Shown piece by piece: positions 6,102 through 13,779 of a stretch of DNA of 14,093 bases. This DNA is from DAOMOP01 sp035444405 (GTDB lineage Bacteria; Pseudomonadota; Gammaproteobacteria; Burkholderiales; Rhodocyclaceae). The stretch spans positions 1 through 14,093 of the forward strand of contig DAOMOP010000100.1 in the NCBI GenBank assembly GCA_035444405.1, given 5' to 3'. The position numbers were made by a program, and so were the translations under genes. The notes beneath the pieces are model-generated. The model was not told the origin of the DNA and did not search any database. It saw only the letters and a program-made list of their open reading frames with translations. Position 1 is the first letter of the stretch, and every line of letters begins with the position of its first letter.

Positions 6102-8119
6102 TCAGAACGTCGCGTGCAGGCTGACGTAGAGCTGCGGCTCGACGCGGTTGGCCGGCCGGCTGCCGGCACGCTGCTGCAGCGGGCGGTGGGCGAGTTCCTG
6201 ATGGCGGCCGAGCAGGTTGATGCCGGTCAGGCGCAACTCGGCCGGCGAACGGCCGATCGACAGTTCGCGCGCGACGCTCAGGTCGAGCGTCGTGTAGGCC
6301 GGTACGACATACTGGTAACCCTGCACATCGCTGCTGCCGGCGTCCAGCGGGCCCTGGCGCAGCACGCTCAGCATGCTTTGCCAGCGGCCGAAGCGCTGCA
6401 GCCAGCTCAGACTCGCGGTATACGGCGCGACGGTCTTCGCGAGCGGGCGATGTGCGGCATGCGCACGGATCAGCGAATGGTTCAGGATCAGCGAGCCACC
6501 GCGCCATGGACGGTAGCGCAGCTGGTACTCGACGCCGCTCAGCTCGACCCGTCCGGCGAGATTGTCCCATTGCGCCGAGCCGATGCCGAAGCGCTCCTGC
6601 AGCGAGCCCGGCGGCGGCGCAACGGTAATGCGCCAGATCAGATCGGTGATGCGCTCCCTGAACAGCCGCACGTCGACCGAACCCAGCCCGCCGCCGAACA
6701 CGGCGAAATGGCCGGCTTCGACGACATCGATGCGCTGTGGCCGAATGTCGGGGTTGGCAATGTGGCGCTGCTGCAGCAGCGCGCCGCTCGCCGGGTCGAT
6801 CATGCGCACGTCGGCCTGGCGTTCGAACTGCGACGGCAGACGCNNNNNNNNNNCCACGCGCGCGAATAGCCGAGTCGCCACGAATGTGCCGCGTCGGGCT
6901 GCCACGTGACGAACAGTCGCGGCGCGTGCCGGGTCGCGCTGCCGGGCTGGCGTTCGGCCATCGTGCCGCCATGCACCAGCCAGGATTCGGACAGCCGCCA
7001 TTCGAAGTTCGCAAATGCCCGCGCGAGCTCCTGCCGCTTCACGCCCTGGCCGTGGAAATACAGCGGCGCGTCGAGGGTGTCGCGCCGCCACTCGAGTCCC
7101 CAGGTCACGCGCAAGTCGGCGCCCGCGGCGAAGCGGTGCTGCAGTTCGAGGTTGCTGCGGCGTTGTCGACGGCTGGCGTCGATCGGAATGTAGATGATCG
7201 GTTGCGCCGGGGCGAAGACCGTCCAGCGTTCGCGCGTGTATTCGCGACTGTAGGACCAGGCGAGCGAAACCTCGCTGTCGGCGCCCAGCGCACGCTGCCA
7301 GCGCAAGTGCAGGTGGCCGTCACGGTAGCTCGGCTCGCGCTCGGCGTTGCCGTCGAACGGGGTGTTCGGGTAGCCGGTCTCGCGCCGCCCGTCGAGCAAC
7401 CCTGCGTGCAGGGTCAGTTCGTCGGTCCGGCCCAGCCTCAGGTCGCCGCGCACGTTCAGCGCGCTCATGCGCCGCCCGTCGTGCAGGGCGGAGAAGCCGT
7501 CGTCGTGCTGGTGTGCCGCGGTGATGCGCAGGCCCAGCGGGCCGCCGCGAAGCAATGCGTGGCCGCTGGCGTCGCCGATGCCGCGGTGGCCGACCGCGGC
7601 GCGTGCCGACGATCCGGATTCGCTGCCGGTATGGCGGGTCAGGATATTGACGACGCCGAGAAACGCGTTCGATCCGTAGGCCGCGGCATCGGAGCCGCGC
7701 ACGACCTCGATGCGCTCGATGTCGTCGAGCGCCAGACGCAGCTTGCCCCAGTCGAAATGCGGCGTATTGACCGAGCGGCCGTCGATCAGGAGCTGCATCT
7801 GGTTCGGAAAGTCGAGCCCGAGCCCGTGATAGGTGACCCACTGGTCGTTGCCGCGCTCCTGGCCGACCTGCATGCCCGGCACGAGGCGGAACAGGCGCCC
7901 GATGTCACGGTAGCCGCTCGCGCGGATCAGTTCCTGATCGATCACGGTGACCGCACCGGGTGTGTCGCGCAACGCCATCGGCATGCGCGACATGGTCAGC
8001 ACCACGGGCAGCGGCTCGAGGAAAGCGTGCTCGAAGCCGGTGGTGGCGAGCGCCGGCGATTCGCATGCACCGAGCAGCACGATCCACGGAACCAGGGTGC
8101 GGCTTAATGACGTCGGCAT
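6102..8119 (-). CDS. TonB-dependent outer-membrane receptor, interrupted by an assembly gap
   Basis: The N-terminal part (8119-6854, 422 residues) has a signal sequence (1-26, ending ALA), a TonB-box-like PLPVVLTMSR near 37-45, and a plug domain (about 48-163) with the QLLIDGRSV and IERIEVVRGSDAAAYGSNA blocks. Then ten Ns. The C-terminal part (6842-6102, 246 residues) continues the beta barrel and ends in Phe, as outer-membrane barrels do. The two parts are in different frames only because the N run has arbitrary length: SRAW before the gap and RLPS after it join into the usual barrel pattern SRAWRxPS. Total is about 668 residues, normal for the family. Such receptors import siderophores, cobalamin, haem or other scarce ligands using TonB energy; the ligand is not evident. 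The LLGAC in the signal region resembles a lipobox but is probably coincidental. The gene is divergent from oxyR. Confidence 0.88.
6844..6853. other. Assembly gap (ten Ns) inside the TonB-receptor gene
   Basis: Ten ambiguous bases between a tgg (Trp) codon and gcgtctgccg on the minus strand. Frame continuity requires a true insert of 2 bases modulo 3, or a one-base overlap of the flanking contigs. The latter gives Trp-Arg-Leu-Pro and fits the family pattern without missing residues. Confidence 0.95.
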
Positions 8120-8121
8120 TG

Positions 8122-8168
8122 TCTTGATATGTTCTTGATTTTCTTGGATTGTGCGGATGCAAATTATA
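8122..8168 (-). promoter_or_regulatory. AT-rich leader with TCTTGAT repeats and a TATAAT box before the TonB-receptor gene
   Basis: TCTTGAT occurs at 8122-8128 and 8133-8139, and TCTTGGAT at 8142-8149; starts are 11 and 9 bases apart, about one helical turn. On the minus strand TATAAT lies at 8168-8163, upstream of these, with only a poor -35 (ATGCCG at 17-base spacing). The stretch is distinctly AT-richer than its surroundings. It is likely the receptor promoter and may be an operator. It does not resemble a Fur box or the OxyR tetrad. Confidence 0.4.
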
Positions 8169-8295
8169 ACCGCTGGCGACACCTGCGGCATGCTGCCGCC
8201 GCATTCGCCGCGGTGTTCGCTGCGTTTGAACCGCGGCCGCGGTAACATGTCATCACCCTGAGGCTCGTGCCCGCCATCGCAGGCCATCATCCCCC

Positions 8296-9244
8296 ATGAC
8301 GCTGACCGATCTCCGTTATCTCGTTGCCCTCGCCCGCGAGCGCCACTTCGGCCGCGCGGCCGAGAAGTGCCACGTCAGCCAGCCGACGCTGTCGGTTGCG
8401 ATCAAGAAGGTCGAGGACGAGCTCGGCGTGCAGTTGTTCGAGCGCAGCGCGACGGAAGTCAAGATCACCGCAACCGGGCGGCGTATCGTCGCGCAGGCCG
8501 AGAAGGTGCTGCTCGAGGCGGCGCAGATTCCGGAGATCGCCGCCGCCGGCAAGGATCCGCTCGCCGGCCCGCTGCGCCTCGGCGTGATCTACACGATCGG
8601 CCCGTATCTGCTGCCCAAGCTGATCCCGCTCGTGCATCGCCACGCCCCGCGCATGCCGCTGGTGATCCAGGAGAACTACACGACGCGCCTGATCGAGGCG
8701 CTCAAGCGCGGCGAGCTCGACGTCATCGTCCTGTCGCTGCCGCTCGACGAGCCGGGCATCGTCGCGCAGCCGGTCTATGACGAGCCGTTCCGCGTGCTGC
8801 TGCCGGCCGACCACCCCATCTTCGCCATGCTCGCCCAGGCGCTCGACGGAGGCGGACCGGCTCGCCGACGAGCAGCTGCTGCTGCTCGGCGCCGGCAACT
8901 GCTTCCGCGATCAGGTGCTCGAGGTGTGTCCGCACTGCCGCAACGTCAGCGGCCTGCAGCGCACGCTCGAGGGCAGCTCGCTCGAGACGATCCGCCACAT
9001 GGTGGCCACCGGCCTCGGCGTCACCGTGCTGCCCAGCGCCGCCGCCGACGAGTTGCCCGCGCACAATTCGCTCGTCGCGGTGCGTCCGTTCGCGGCGCCC
9101 GAGCCGATGCGGCGGGTGGCCCTGGCGTGGCGCGTGACCTATCCGCGCAGCGGGGCGATCGACGTGCTGCGCACGGCGATTCTGGAAAGCGATCTTCCGG
9201 GCGTGCGCCCGGTCGGTCCGATGCCGTCGATGGAGGCGGCCTGA
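8296..9244 (+). CDS. oxyR: OxyR-type LysR-family hydrogen-peroxide regulator, frameshifted as assembled
   Basis: A LysR-type activator that turns on peroxide defence when two cysteines form a disulfide. Residues 1-60 are the winged helix-turn-helix (LRYLVALARERHFGRAAE, SQPTLSVAIKKVEDELG). The effector domain starts GPLRLGVIYTIGPYLLP. The first frame runs correctly to about base 8841. From about 8843 the OxyR sequence continues one base out (STEADRLADEQLLLLGAGNC) to a stop at 9242-9244. One extra base near 8842 explains it; the repaired protein would be about 315 residues, close to the 305 of E. coli. Redox cysteines are at 8900-8902 (GNCFRD) and 8927-8929 (LEVC), nine residues apart like Cys199/Cys208. 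As read, the first frame runs on to 9306 with a nonsense tail. Sequencing error seems likelier than a true pseudogene, because both halves are well conserved. The ATG at 8296 has no clear ribosome site, but the protein begins exactly at the family N-terminus. Confidence 0.88.
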
Positions 9245-9264
9245 TCGCGGCGAACGGCGGCGCC

Positions 9265-9281
9265 GCGGCGACCTTCGCCGC
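9265..9281 (+). other. Hairpin in the oxyR-oxidoreductase spacer
   Basis: GCGGCGA-CCT-TCGCCGC is a perfect 7-bp stem 20 bases after the oxyR stop. It has no T tract and could be a terminator, a processing site or chance. Confidence 0.35.
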
Positions 9282-9325
9282 TCGTGGCCGATGGCGGGGC
9301 GGGTGACGCGCGTGGCCGACTTCGA

Positions 9326-9332
9326 AAGGGAG
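9326..9332 (+). promoter_or_regulatory. Ribosome binding site fixing the GTG start of the oxidoreductase
   Basis: AAGGGAG lies 7 bases before the GTG at 9340, a near-ideal Shine-Dalgarno. It supports this GTG over later in-frame starts. Confidence 0.75.
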
Positions 9333-9339
9333 CGAAACG

Positions 9340-10488
9340 GTGACGGTTGTGCAGGCACCACTGGTCATAGTCGGTTCCGGTCGCGGCGGTTACGGCGTGC
9401 TGCGTGCGCTGCGCCGCATCGATGCCGCCCGCGAGGTCGTACTGATCACCGCCGACGACGGCGCTGCCTACTCGAAGGGGCAGCTCGCGGCCGGAATGGG
9501 TGGCCGCAAGGAGGCGGGCGAGCTGATCCTCGCCACCGCCGCGCAGATGGCGCACCGCTTCGGCGCGACCATCCTCGCGCACACGCGCGTGGTTGCGATC
9601 GATCGGCCGCGCCAGGCCGTCGTCACCGAGCGCGGCGAGCGGCCGTACGGCCGCCTGGTGTTGGCCCTCGGCGCCGAAGCGCGGCGCCCGGCGACGCTGC
9701 GCGGCAGCGCTGCCGAGCAGGTGCTGACCGTCGCGAGCCTCGCCGACTATCGCTATTTCCGCCACGAGCTCGCCGGGCGGCGCCGCATCGCGATCCTGGG
9801 CGGCGGCGTGACCGGCTGCGAGTTCGCCGACAACCTGTCGCGCGCCGGCTGTGCGGTGACGCTGTTCGAACCGGGTCGCCAGCTGCTCGGCGATCGGCTG
9901 CCGGCGCTGTGCGCGTCGCGGCTGGCCGAGCGCCTGGTCGCGGCGGGCGTGCGGGTCTCGCTCGAGGACGGCATCCAGCGTGTCGACCAGGACGGCGACG
10001 CGCTCGAGCTGACCACGCTGTCGGGCGCGCGGCGCGGCGCCGATCTGGTCGTCGCGGTGCTCGGCAGCCGTCCGCGGACCGCGATTGCGCGCGCGGCGGG
10101 GCTCGCGACGGCGCACGGCATTTGCGTCGATGCCGATTTGCGCACCAGTGACCCGGAGATCTTCGCGCTCGGCGAGTGCGCCGAGTTCGCCGGCCGCGTT
10201 TTCGCGCAGGCCGACGAAATCGACGCCGCCTGCCGCGTGATCGCGCAGGTGCTCGGTGGCCTGCGCGCACGCATGCGCTGGCGGCCGTGGATGCGCCGGC
10301 TGCAGATCGAGGCGTGTCCGGTCGTGCTGTGCGAGCCGCCTCCGGTCGGCGGCGAGTGGCACGAGACGGCGACGCGGCGCGGCGTGACCGCGCTGTTCCA
10401 GGATGTCCACGGCGAGCTCGCCGGCTTCGTGCTGGTCGGCGACAGCGTCGGCCAGGCCGAACGTCTGTTCGGGCGCTTGGCCCGCTGA
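9340..10488 (+). CDS. FAD/NAD(P)-dependent oxidoreductase (rubredoxin reductase / NorW type)
   Basis: A 382-residue flavoprotein with the two-dinucleotide-fold layout of pyridine nucleotide-disulfide reductases lacking an active-site disulfide. The FAD fold is N-terminal (IVGSGRGGYG, 10-19). The NAD(P) fold is central (ILGGGVTGCEFADNLSRAG, 152-170). The second FAD motif is IFALGECAEF (274-283). The length suits rubredoxin-NAD(+) reductases, which pass electrons from NADH through FAD to a small iron protein. No rubredoxin or flavorubredoxin gene is in the window, so the partner is unknown. A distinct C-terminal region (about 310-382) is present. It follows oxyR on the same strand after 95 bases and may be co-transcribed with it, which would suit an oxidative-stress role; that is inference. 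The GTG start is supported by AAGGGAG. Confidence 0.88.
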   Translation: MTVVQAPLVIVGSGRGGYGVLRALRRIDAAREVVLITADDGAAYSKGQLAAGMGGRKEAGELILATAAQMAHRFGATILAHTRVVAIDRPRQAVVTERGERPYGRLVLALGAEARRPATLRGSAAEQVLTVASLADYRYFRHELAGRRRIAILGGGVTGCEFADNLSRAGCAVTLFEPGRQLLGDRLPALCASRLAERLVAAGVRVSLEDGIQRVDQDGDALELTTLSGARRGADLVVAVLGSRPRTAIARAAGLATAHGICVDADLRTSDPEIFALGECAEFAGRVFAQADEIDAACRVIAQVLGGLRARMRWRPWMRRLQIEACPVVLCEPPPVGGEWHETATRRGVTALFQDVHGELAGFVLVGDSVGQAERLFGRLAR

Positions 10489-10569
10489 GCGGTCATCCGC
10501 GGCACCGGCGCAACGCAGCATGCGCGGCAAGGGCGGCCGTTGCGGCGTCGTGCCCGGCCGTCTGGCCTG

Positions 10570-13110
10570 TCACGCCGCGCTGCTGCGGCGCTTCTTCGCC
10601 GGTGCCTTGGCCGGCGCATCCTCGTTGGCGGCATCGGCCTTCTCGGCACGCGGCTTTTTCGCCTCGAACTCGAAGCCGACCTTGCCGTCCTTGCCGCGCA
10701 CGAGGAAGGCCGAGAACTTGCGCCGCGTGCGCGCCGACACGAAGCCCTTCAGGAGCTCGGTGCGGCCTTCGGCGAGCAGCTTGGCCATCTGCTCGCGCTC
10801 GACCGGTTGCTGCAGGATGATCTTGCCGGAGCGAAAATCGCAGCGCTTGTCCGGCCCGACCGACTTCTCGCACACATAGGCCATGCCGTGCTCGAACACC
10901 CGCGCGCCGCACTTCGGGCACGGGCCGAGCGGCTCCTGGCCGGAAAAATCGACCGCCTCGGCGCCGTCCTCGCCTTCCTTCGGCTGGCCGAAGTCGAATT
11001 CGGGCTGCTTGTCGTCGTTGAGCCGGATCTCGGCGTTGAACTGACGGCCCATCTTGCTGCGAAAGCCCATCAGCGGCCCGACGCGACCTTCGCGCAGCAG
11101 CTTCTCGATCTCGTCGATCTCGAACTGGCGCCCGGCCACGATCTTCCAGGTGCTCCAGTCGCACGACTGGCACGCGAACTTCTTGTAGTTCTCCTTGACC
11201 ACGCCGCCGCACTTCGGGCACGGCGCGCCGAGCGTGGCGAAGTCGCCCGGCACGGTGTCGGACTCGTAGCGCTTCGCCCGCTCGACCATGTCGCGTGCCA
11301 TCGCCGCGATTTCGTGCATGAACTCGGGGCGCGACAGGCGGCCGTGCTCCATCTGCGCGAGCTTGTACTCCCATTCGCCGGTCAGCTCCGGCGCAGTCAG
11401 CGCCTGCACGCCGAGGCCTTTCAAGAGCGTGATCAGCGAGAAGGCCTTCGCGCTCGGCACCAGCTCGCGTCCTTCGCGGTGCAGGTACTGCTCGGCGATC
11501 AGCCCTTCGATGATCTGCGCGCGCGTGGCCGGCGTGCCGAGACCGCGCTCGGCCATCGCGGCGCGCAACTCCTCGTCGTCGACCATCTTGCCGGCGCCTT
11601 CCATCGCCGAGAGCAGCGTCGCCTCGTTGAAGCGCGCCGGCGGCTTGGTCGCGAGCGCCTTGACCAGGATGTCCTCGGTGGCGACCGTCTCGCCCGCCTC
11701 GATCGGCACCAGCTGCGCGCCGCCTTCCTTGTCATCGTCGGCCTTGGCGGCCTCCTTGCCGTACACCGCGAGCCAGCCGGGGTTCACCAGCACCTTGCCT
11801 TCGGTCTTGAACGCCTCGCCGGCGACCCGCGTGATGCGCGTCGTGATGCGGTATTCGGCGGCCGGGTAGAACACCGACAGAAAGCGCCGCGTGACCAGGT
11901 CGTAGATCTTCTGCTCGGGCTCGGACAAATGCTTGGGCAGCGCGCCGGTCGGGATGATCGCGAAGTGGTCGGAAATCTTCGCGTTGTTGAAGATGCGCTT
12001 GTTCGGCCGCACCCAGTCGTTCTTTGCGATTTCGTTCGCGAACGGCGCGTACTCGGTCGGCAGCGCGCGCATCACGTCCTTGACGGTGGCGAGGTAGTCC
12101 TCGGGCAGCGCGCGCGCGTCGGTCCGCGGGTAGGTGAGCACCTTGTGACGCTCGTAGAGCGCCTGGGCGATCTGGAGTGTCGCGCGCGCCGAGAAGCCGA
12201 AGCGGCCGTTGGCCTCGCGCTGCAGGCTGGTGAGGTCGAAGAGCAGCGGCGAGAGCTGCGTCGACGGCTTCGATTCCTCGCCGACCTCGCCGGGCCGGCC
12301 GTCGCATTTCGCGCGGATCGCCTCGGCGCGGTCGGCCTCCCACAGCCGGAACGCGGTCGCGTGCTCGTCGCCGTCGCGCTTCCTGAAGCCTTCGTCGAAC
12401 CAGCGACCGGTGTAGCGGCCGGCCTTGCAGCCGAAGGTGGCCTCGAGCTCCCAGTAGTCGCGCGGCTTGAACTTGCGGATGCGCTCCTCGCGCTCGACGA
12501 CGATCGCCAGCGTCGGCGTCTGCACGCGCCCGACCGTGGTCAGATGAAAGCCGCCGGTCTTTGAGTTGAACGCGGTCATCGCGCGCGTGCCGTTGATGCC
12601 GATCAGCCAGTCGCTCTCGGCGCGGCACACCGCCGCCGAGCGCAGGCCCTCGACCTCCTCGGCGGCTTTCAGCTGCGCGAAGCCGTCGCGGATCGCCTGC
12701 GGCGTCATCGACTGCAGCCACAAGCGCCGCACCGGTTTCTTCGCCTTCGCGTGCTCGACGATGAAATTGAAGATCAGCTCGCCTTCGCGCCCCGCGTCGC
12801 AGGCGTTGACGAGGGCGGTGACGTCCTTGCGCTTGATCAGCCGCGTGAGCAGCTTCAGGCGGTCGTGCGTCTTGTCGATCGGCTTGAGCGTGAAATGCGG
12901 CGGGATCACCGGCAGGTGGGCGAAGGTCCATTTGCCGCGCTTGACTTCGAACTCTTCGGGCACGGCGAGCTCGAGCAGATGGCCGACGGCCGACGACAGC
13001 ACATAGTCGTCGGACTCGTAGTAGTCCTTCTCCTTCGTGAACCCGCCCAGCGCACGGGCGATGTCCTGTGCGACCGAGGGTTTCTCCGCGATGATCAGTT
13101 GCTTGCTCAT
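10570..13110 (-). CDS. topB: DNA topoisomerase III (type IA)
   Basis: An 846-residue type IA topoisomerase that cuts one strand, relaxes negative supercoils and decatenates DNA. The Toprim domain opens with IIAEKPSVAQ (catalytic Glu9) and has CDAGREGELIF (104-114). Its second acidic position is Gly, as in the DAGREGE group of bacterial TopB proteins. The active-site tyrosine is Tyr327 in LTYPRTDAR. GLGTPATRAQII (523-534) is the conserved domain-IV block. Two C-terminal zinc-ribbon-like clusters follow: Cys631/634/647/650 and Cys731/734/747/757, each beginning CPKCG. The last 30 residues are rich in Lys and Ala, a basic DNA-binding-type tail. The ATG at 13110 is chosen because MSKQLIIAEKPS is the family N-terminus; the ribosome site is weak. 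It lies downstream of smg on the same strand and converges with the oxidoreductase gene, 81 bases apart. Confidence 0.96.
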   Translation of the reverse strand: MSKQLIIAEKPSVAQDIARALGGFTKEKDYYESDDYVLSSAVGHLLELAVPEEFEVKRGKWTFAHLPVIPPHFTLKPIDKTHDRLKLLTRLIKRKDVTALVNACDAGREGELIFNFIVEHAKAKKPVRRLWLQSMTPQAIRDGFAQLKAAEEVEGLRSAAVCRAESDWLIGINGTRAMTAFNSKTGGFHLTTVGRVQTPTLAIVVEREERIRKFKPRDYWELEATFGCKAGRYTGRWFDEGFRKRDGDEHATAFRLWEADRAEAIRAKCDGRPGEVGEESKPSTQLSPLLFDLTSLQREANGRFGFSARATLQIAQALYERHKVLTYPRTDARALPEDYLATVKDVMRALPTEYAPFANEIAKNDWVRPNKRIFNNAKISDHFAIIPTGALPKHLSEPEQKIYDLVTRRFLSVFYPAAEYRITTRITRVAGEAFKTEGKVLVNPGWLAVYGKEAAKADDDKEGGAQLVPIEAGETVATEDILVKALATKPPARFNEATLLSAMEGAGKMVDDEELRAAMAERGLGTPATRAQIIEGLIAEQYLHREGRELVPSAKAFSLITLLKGLGVQALTAPELTGEWEYKLAQMEHGRLSRPEFMHEIAAMARDMVERAKRYESDTVPGDFATLGAPCPKCGGVVKENYKKFACQSCDWSTWKIVAGRQFEIDEIEKLLREGRVGPLMGFRSKMGRQFNAEIRLNDDKQPEFDFGQPKEGEDGAEAVDFSGQEPLGPCPKCGARVFEHGMAYVCEKSVGPDKRCDFRSGKIILQQPVEREQMAKLLAEGRTELLKGFVSARTRRKFSAFLVRGKDGKVGFEFEAKKPRAEKADAANEDAPAKAPAKKRRSSAA

Positions 13111-13193
13111 GCCTGCGTGGCTGCCTTGCGGACCCGCGTCGCGCGTCCGTCCCTGGTGATCGGCGACGGCCTGGCGTGCCGTCGGAAGAGGTG

Positions 13194-13248
13194 ATGCGCC
13201 CGCCCGGGGGCGCATGGCCCGCACGCGGCGGGCCCGTCAGGGGCGCAT
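13194..13248. repeat. Cluster of palindromes between smg and topB
   Basis: Two adjacent dyads occupy the spacer. ATGCGCCC (13194-13201) pairs with GGGCGCAT (13208-13215). GGCCCGC (13216-13222) pairs with GCGGGCC (13228-13234). A further GGGCGCAT copy is at 13241-13248. They may be RNA hairpins at the 5' end of topB or binding sites. No gene is seen in 13111-13294. Confidence 0.5.
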
Positions 13249-13275
13249 GATAAGCAGGCGGCTACGCCACTTGCA

Positions 13276-13296
13276 AGCGGGCGCGGTGCGCCCGCT
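13276..13296 (-). terminator. Hairpin at the 3' end of smg, overlapping its stop codon
   Basis: AGCGGGCGC (13276-13284) pairs perfectly with GCGCCCGCT (13288-13296) around a 3-base loop. Two bases of the smg stop codon lie in the stem. Downstream on the minus strand there are only two Ts, so it may be an attenuating or stabilising hairpin rather than a full terminator. Confidence 0.5.
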
Positions 13297-13762
13297 AGTG
13301 CAGCAGCTCGGCATCGAACTCGTCGTCGCCGGTCAGCAGCTCGTCGAGGATCAGTGTATCGAGCGGGCGTTCCTGCTGCCACAGCACGATCAGCACGATG
13401 ACCTTGAGGCGGTACAGGTTGAGGCTGAAGCCGCTCAGCGCGAGCGCGCGCTCGATGATCAGCTCGCGCATCGAAGCATCGAGCACGCCGGCGCTTTCGA
13501 GGAAGGCGATGAAGCCGCGGCAGTCGACGTCCAGGCGGGCCTGCTCTTCCGGCGCATACAGACGCAGCGAGTCGCTGCGCGGTGCGCTCAGCGCGGGCAA
13601 TGCGACCGGTGCGTCGCGCAGCCCCGACAGCCACTCGAGGGCTTCGGAGATCTCGTCCTCCTCGAAGCCGGCCGCCGACAGCTTGCGCGCGAGCTGGGCC
13701 GACTCCGGGCAGGCCGCGGGGTGGACGTAGTTTTCGAACAGGTAGACGAGGATATCGAACAT
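13295..13762 (-). CDS. smg: Smg family protein (DUF494)
   Basis: A 155-residue acidic protein matching the Smg/DUF494 family of Beta- and Gammaproteobacteria. The start MFDILVYLFENYV and the end LNLYRLKVIVLIVLWQQERPLD..ILDELL are the family's most conserved parts, and length is normal (about 150). Its biochemical role is not known; the symbol comes from its constant place beside dprA. No signal peptide or true membrane segment is seen. The KVIVLIVLW stretch is hydrophobic but short. The ATG at 13762 lies 17 bases after the dprA stop with no good ribosome site, suggesting translation coupled to dprA. The stop codon sits in a hairpin, which may separate it from topB. Confidence 0.92.
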   Translation of the reverse strand: MFDILVYLFENYVHPAACPESAQLARKLSAAGFEEDEISEALEWLSGLRDAPVALPALSAPRSDSLRLYAPEEQARLDVDCRGFIAFLESAGVLDASMRELIIERALALSGFSLNLYRLKVIVLIVLWQQERPLDTLILDELLTGDDEFDAELLH

Positions 13763-13779
13763 GGCGGGTCACGAGCGGA

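Noticed and set aside
8059..8065. LLGAC lipobox in the TonB-receptor signal peptide
   Set aside because: TonB receptors are beta-barrel outer-membrane proteins and a normal cleavage site (ALA before TT) follows; lipidation is unlikely.
8170..8295. Promoter or OxyR autoregulatory site upstream of oxyR
   Set aside because: TTTGAA and TAACAT are only 12 bases apart and no ATAG-N7-CTAT tetrad is visible.
10556..10567. GGCC-GTCT-GGCC hairpin just past the topB stop
   Set aside because: Only four base pairs and no T tract; too weak to call a terminator.
10540..12564. Long open frame on the plus strand opposite topB (and similar ones at 991-2637 plus, 2695-4365 minus, 4801-6129 plus)
   Set aside because: Composition is Arg/Ala/His/Asp-rich without recognisable domains, and each lies opposite a well-identified gene. 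High GC with few stop codons explains them.
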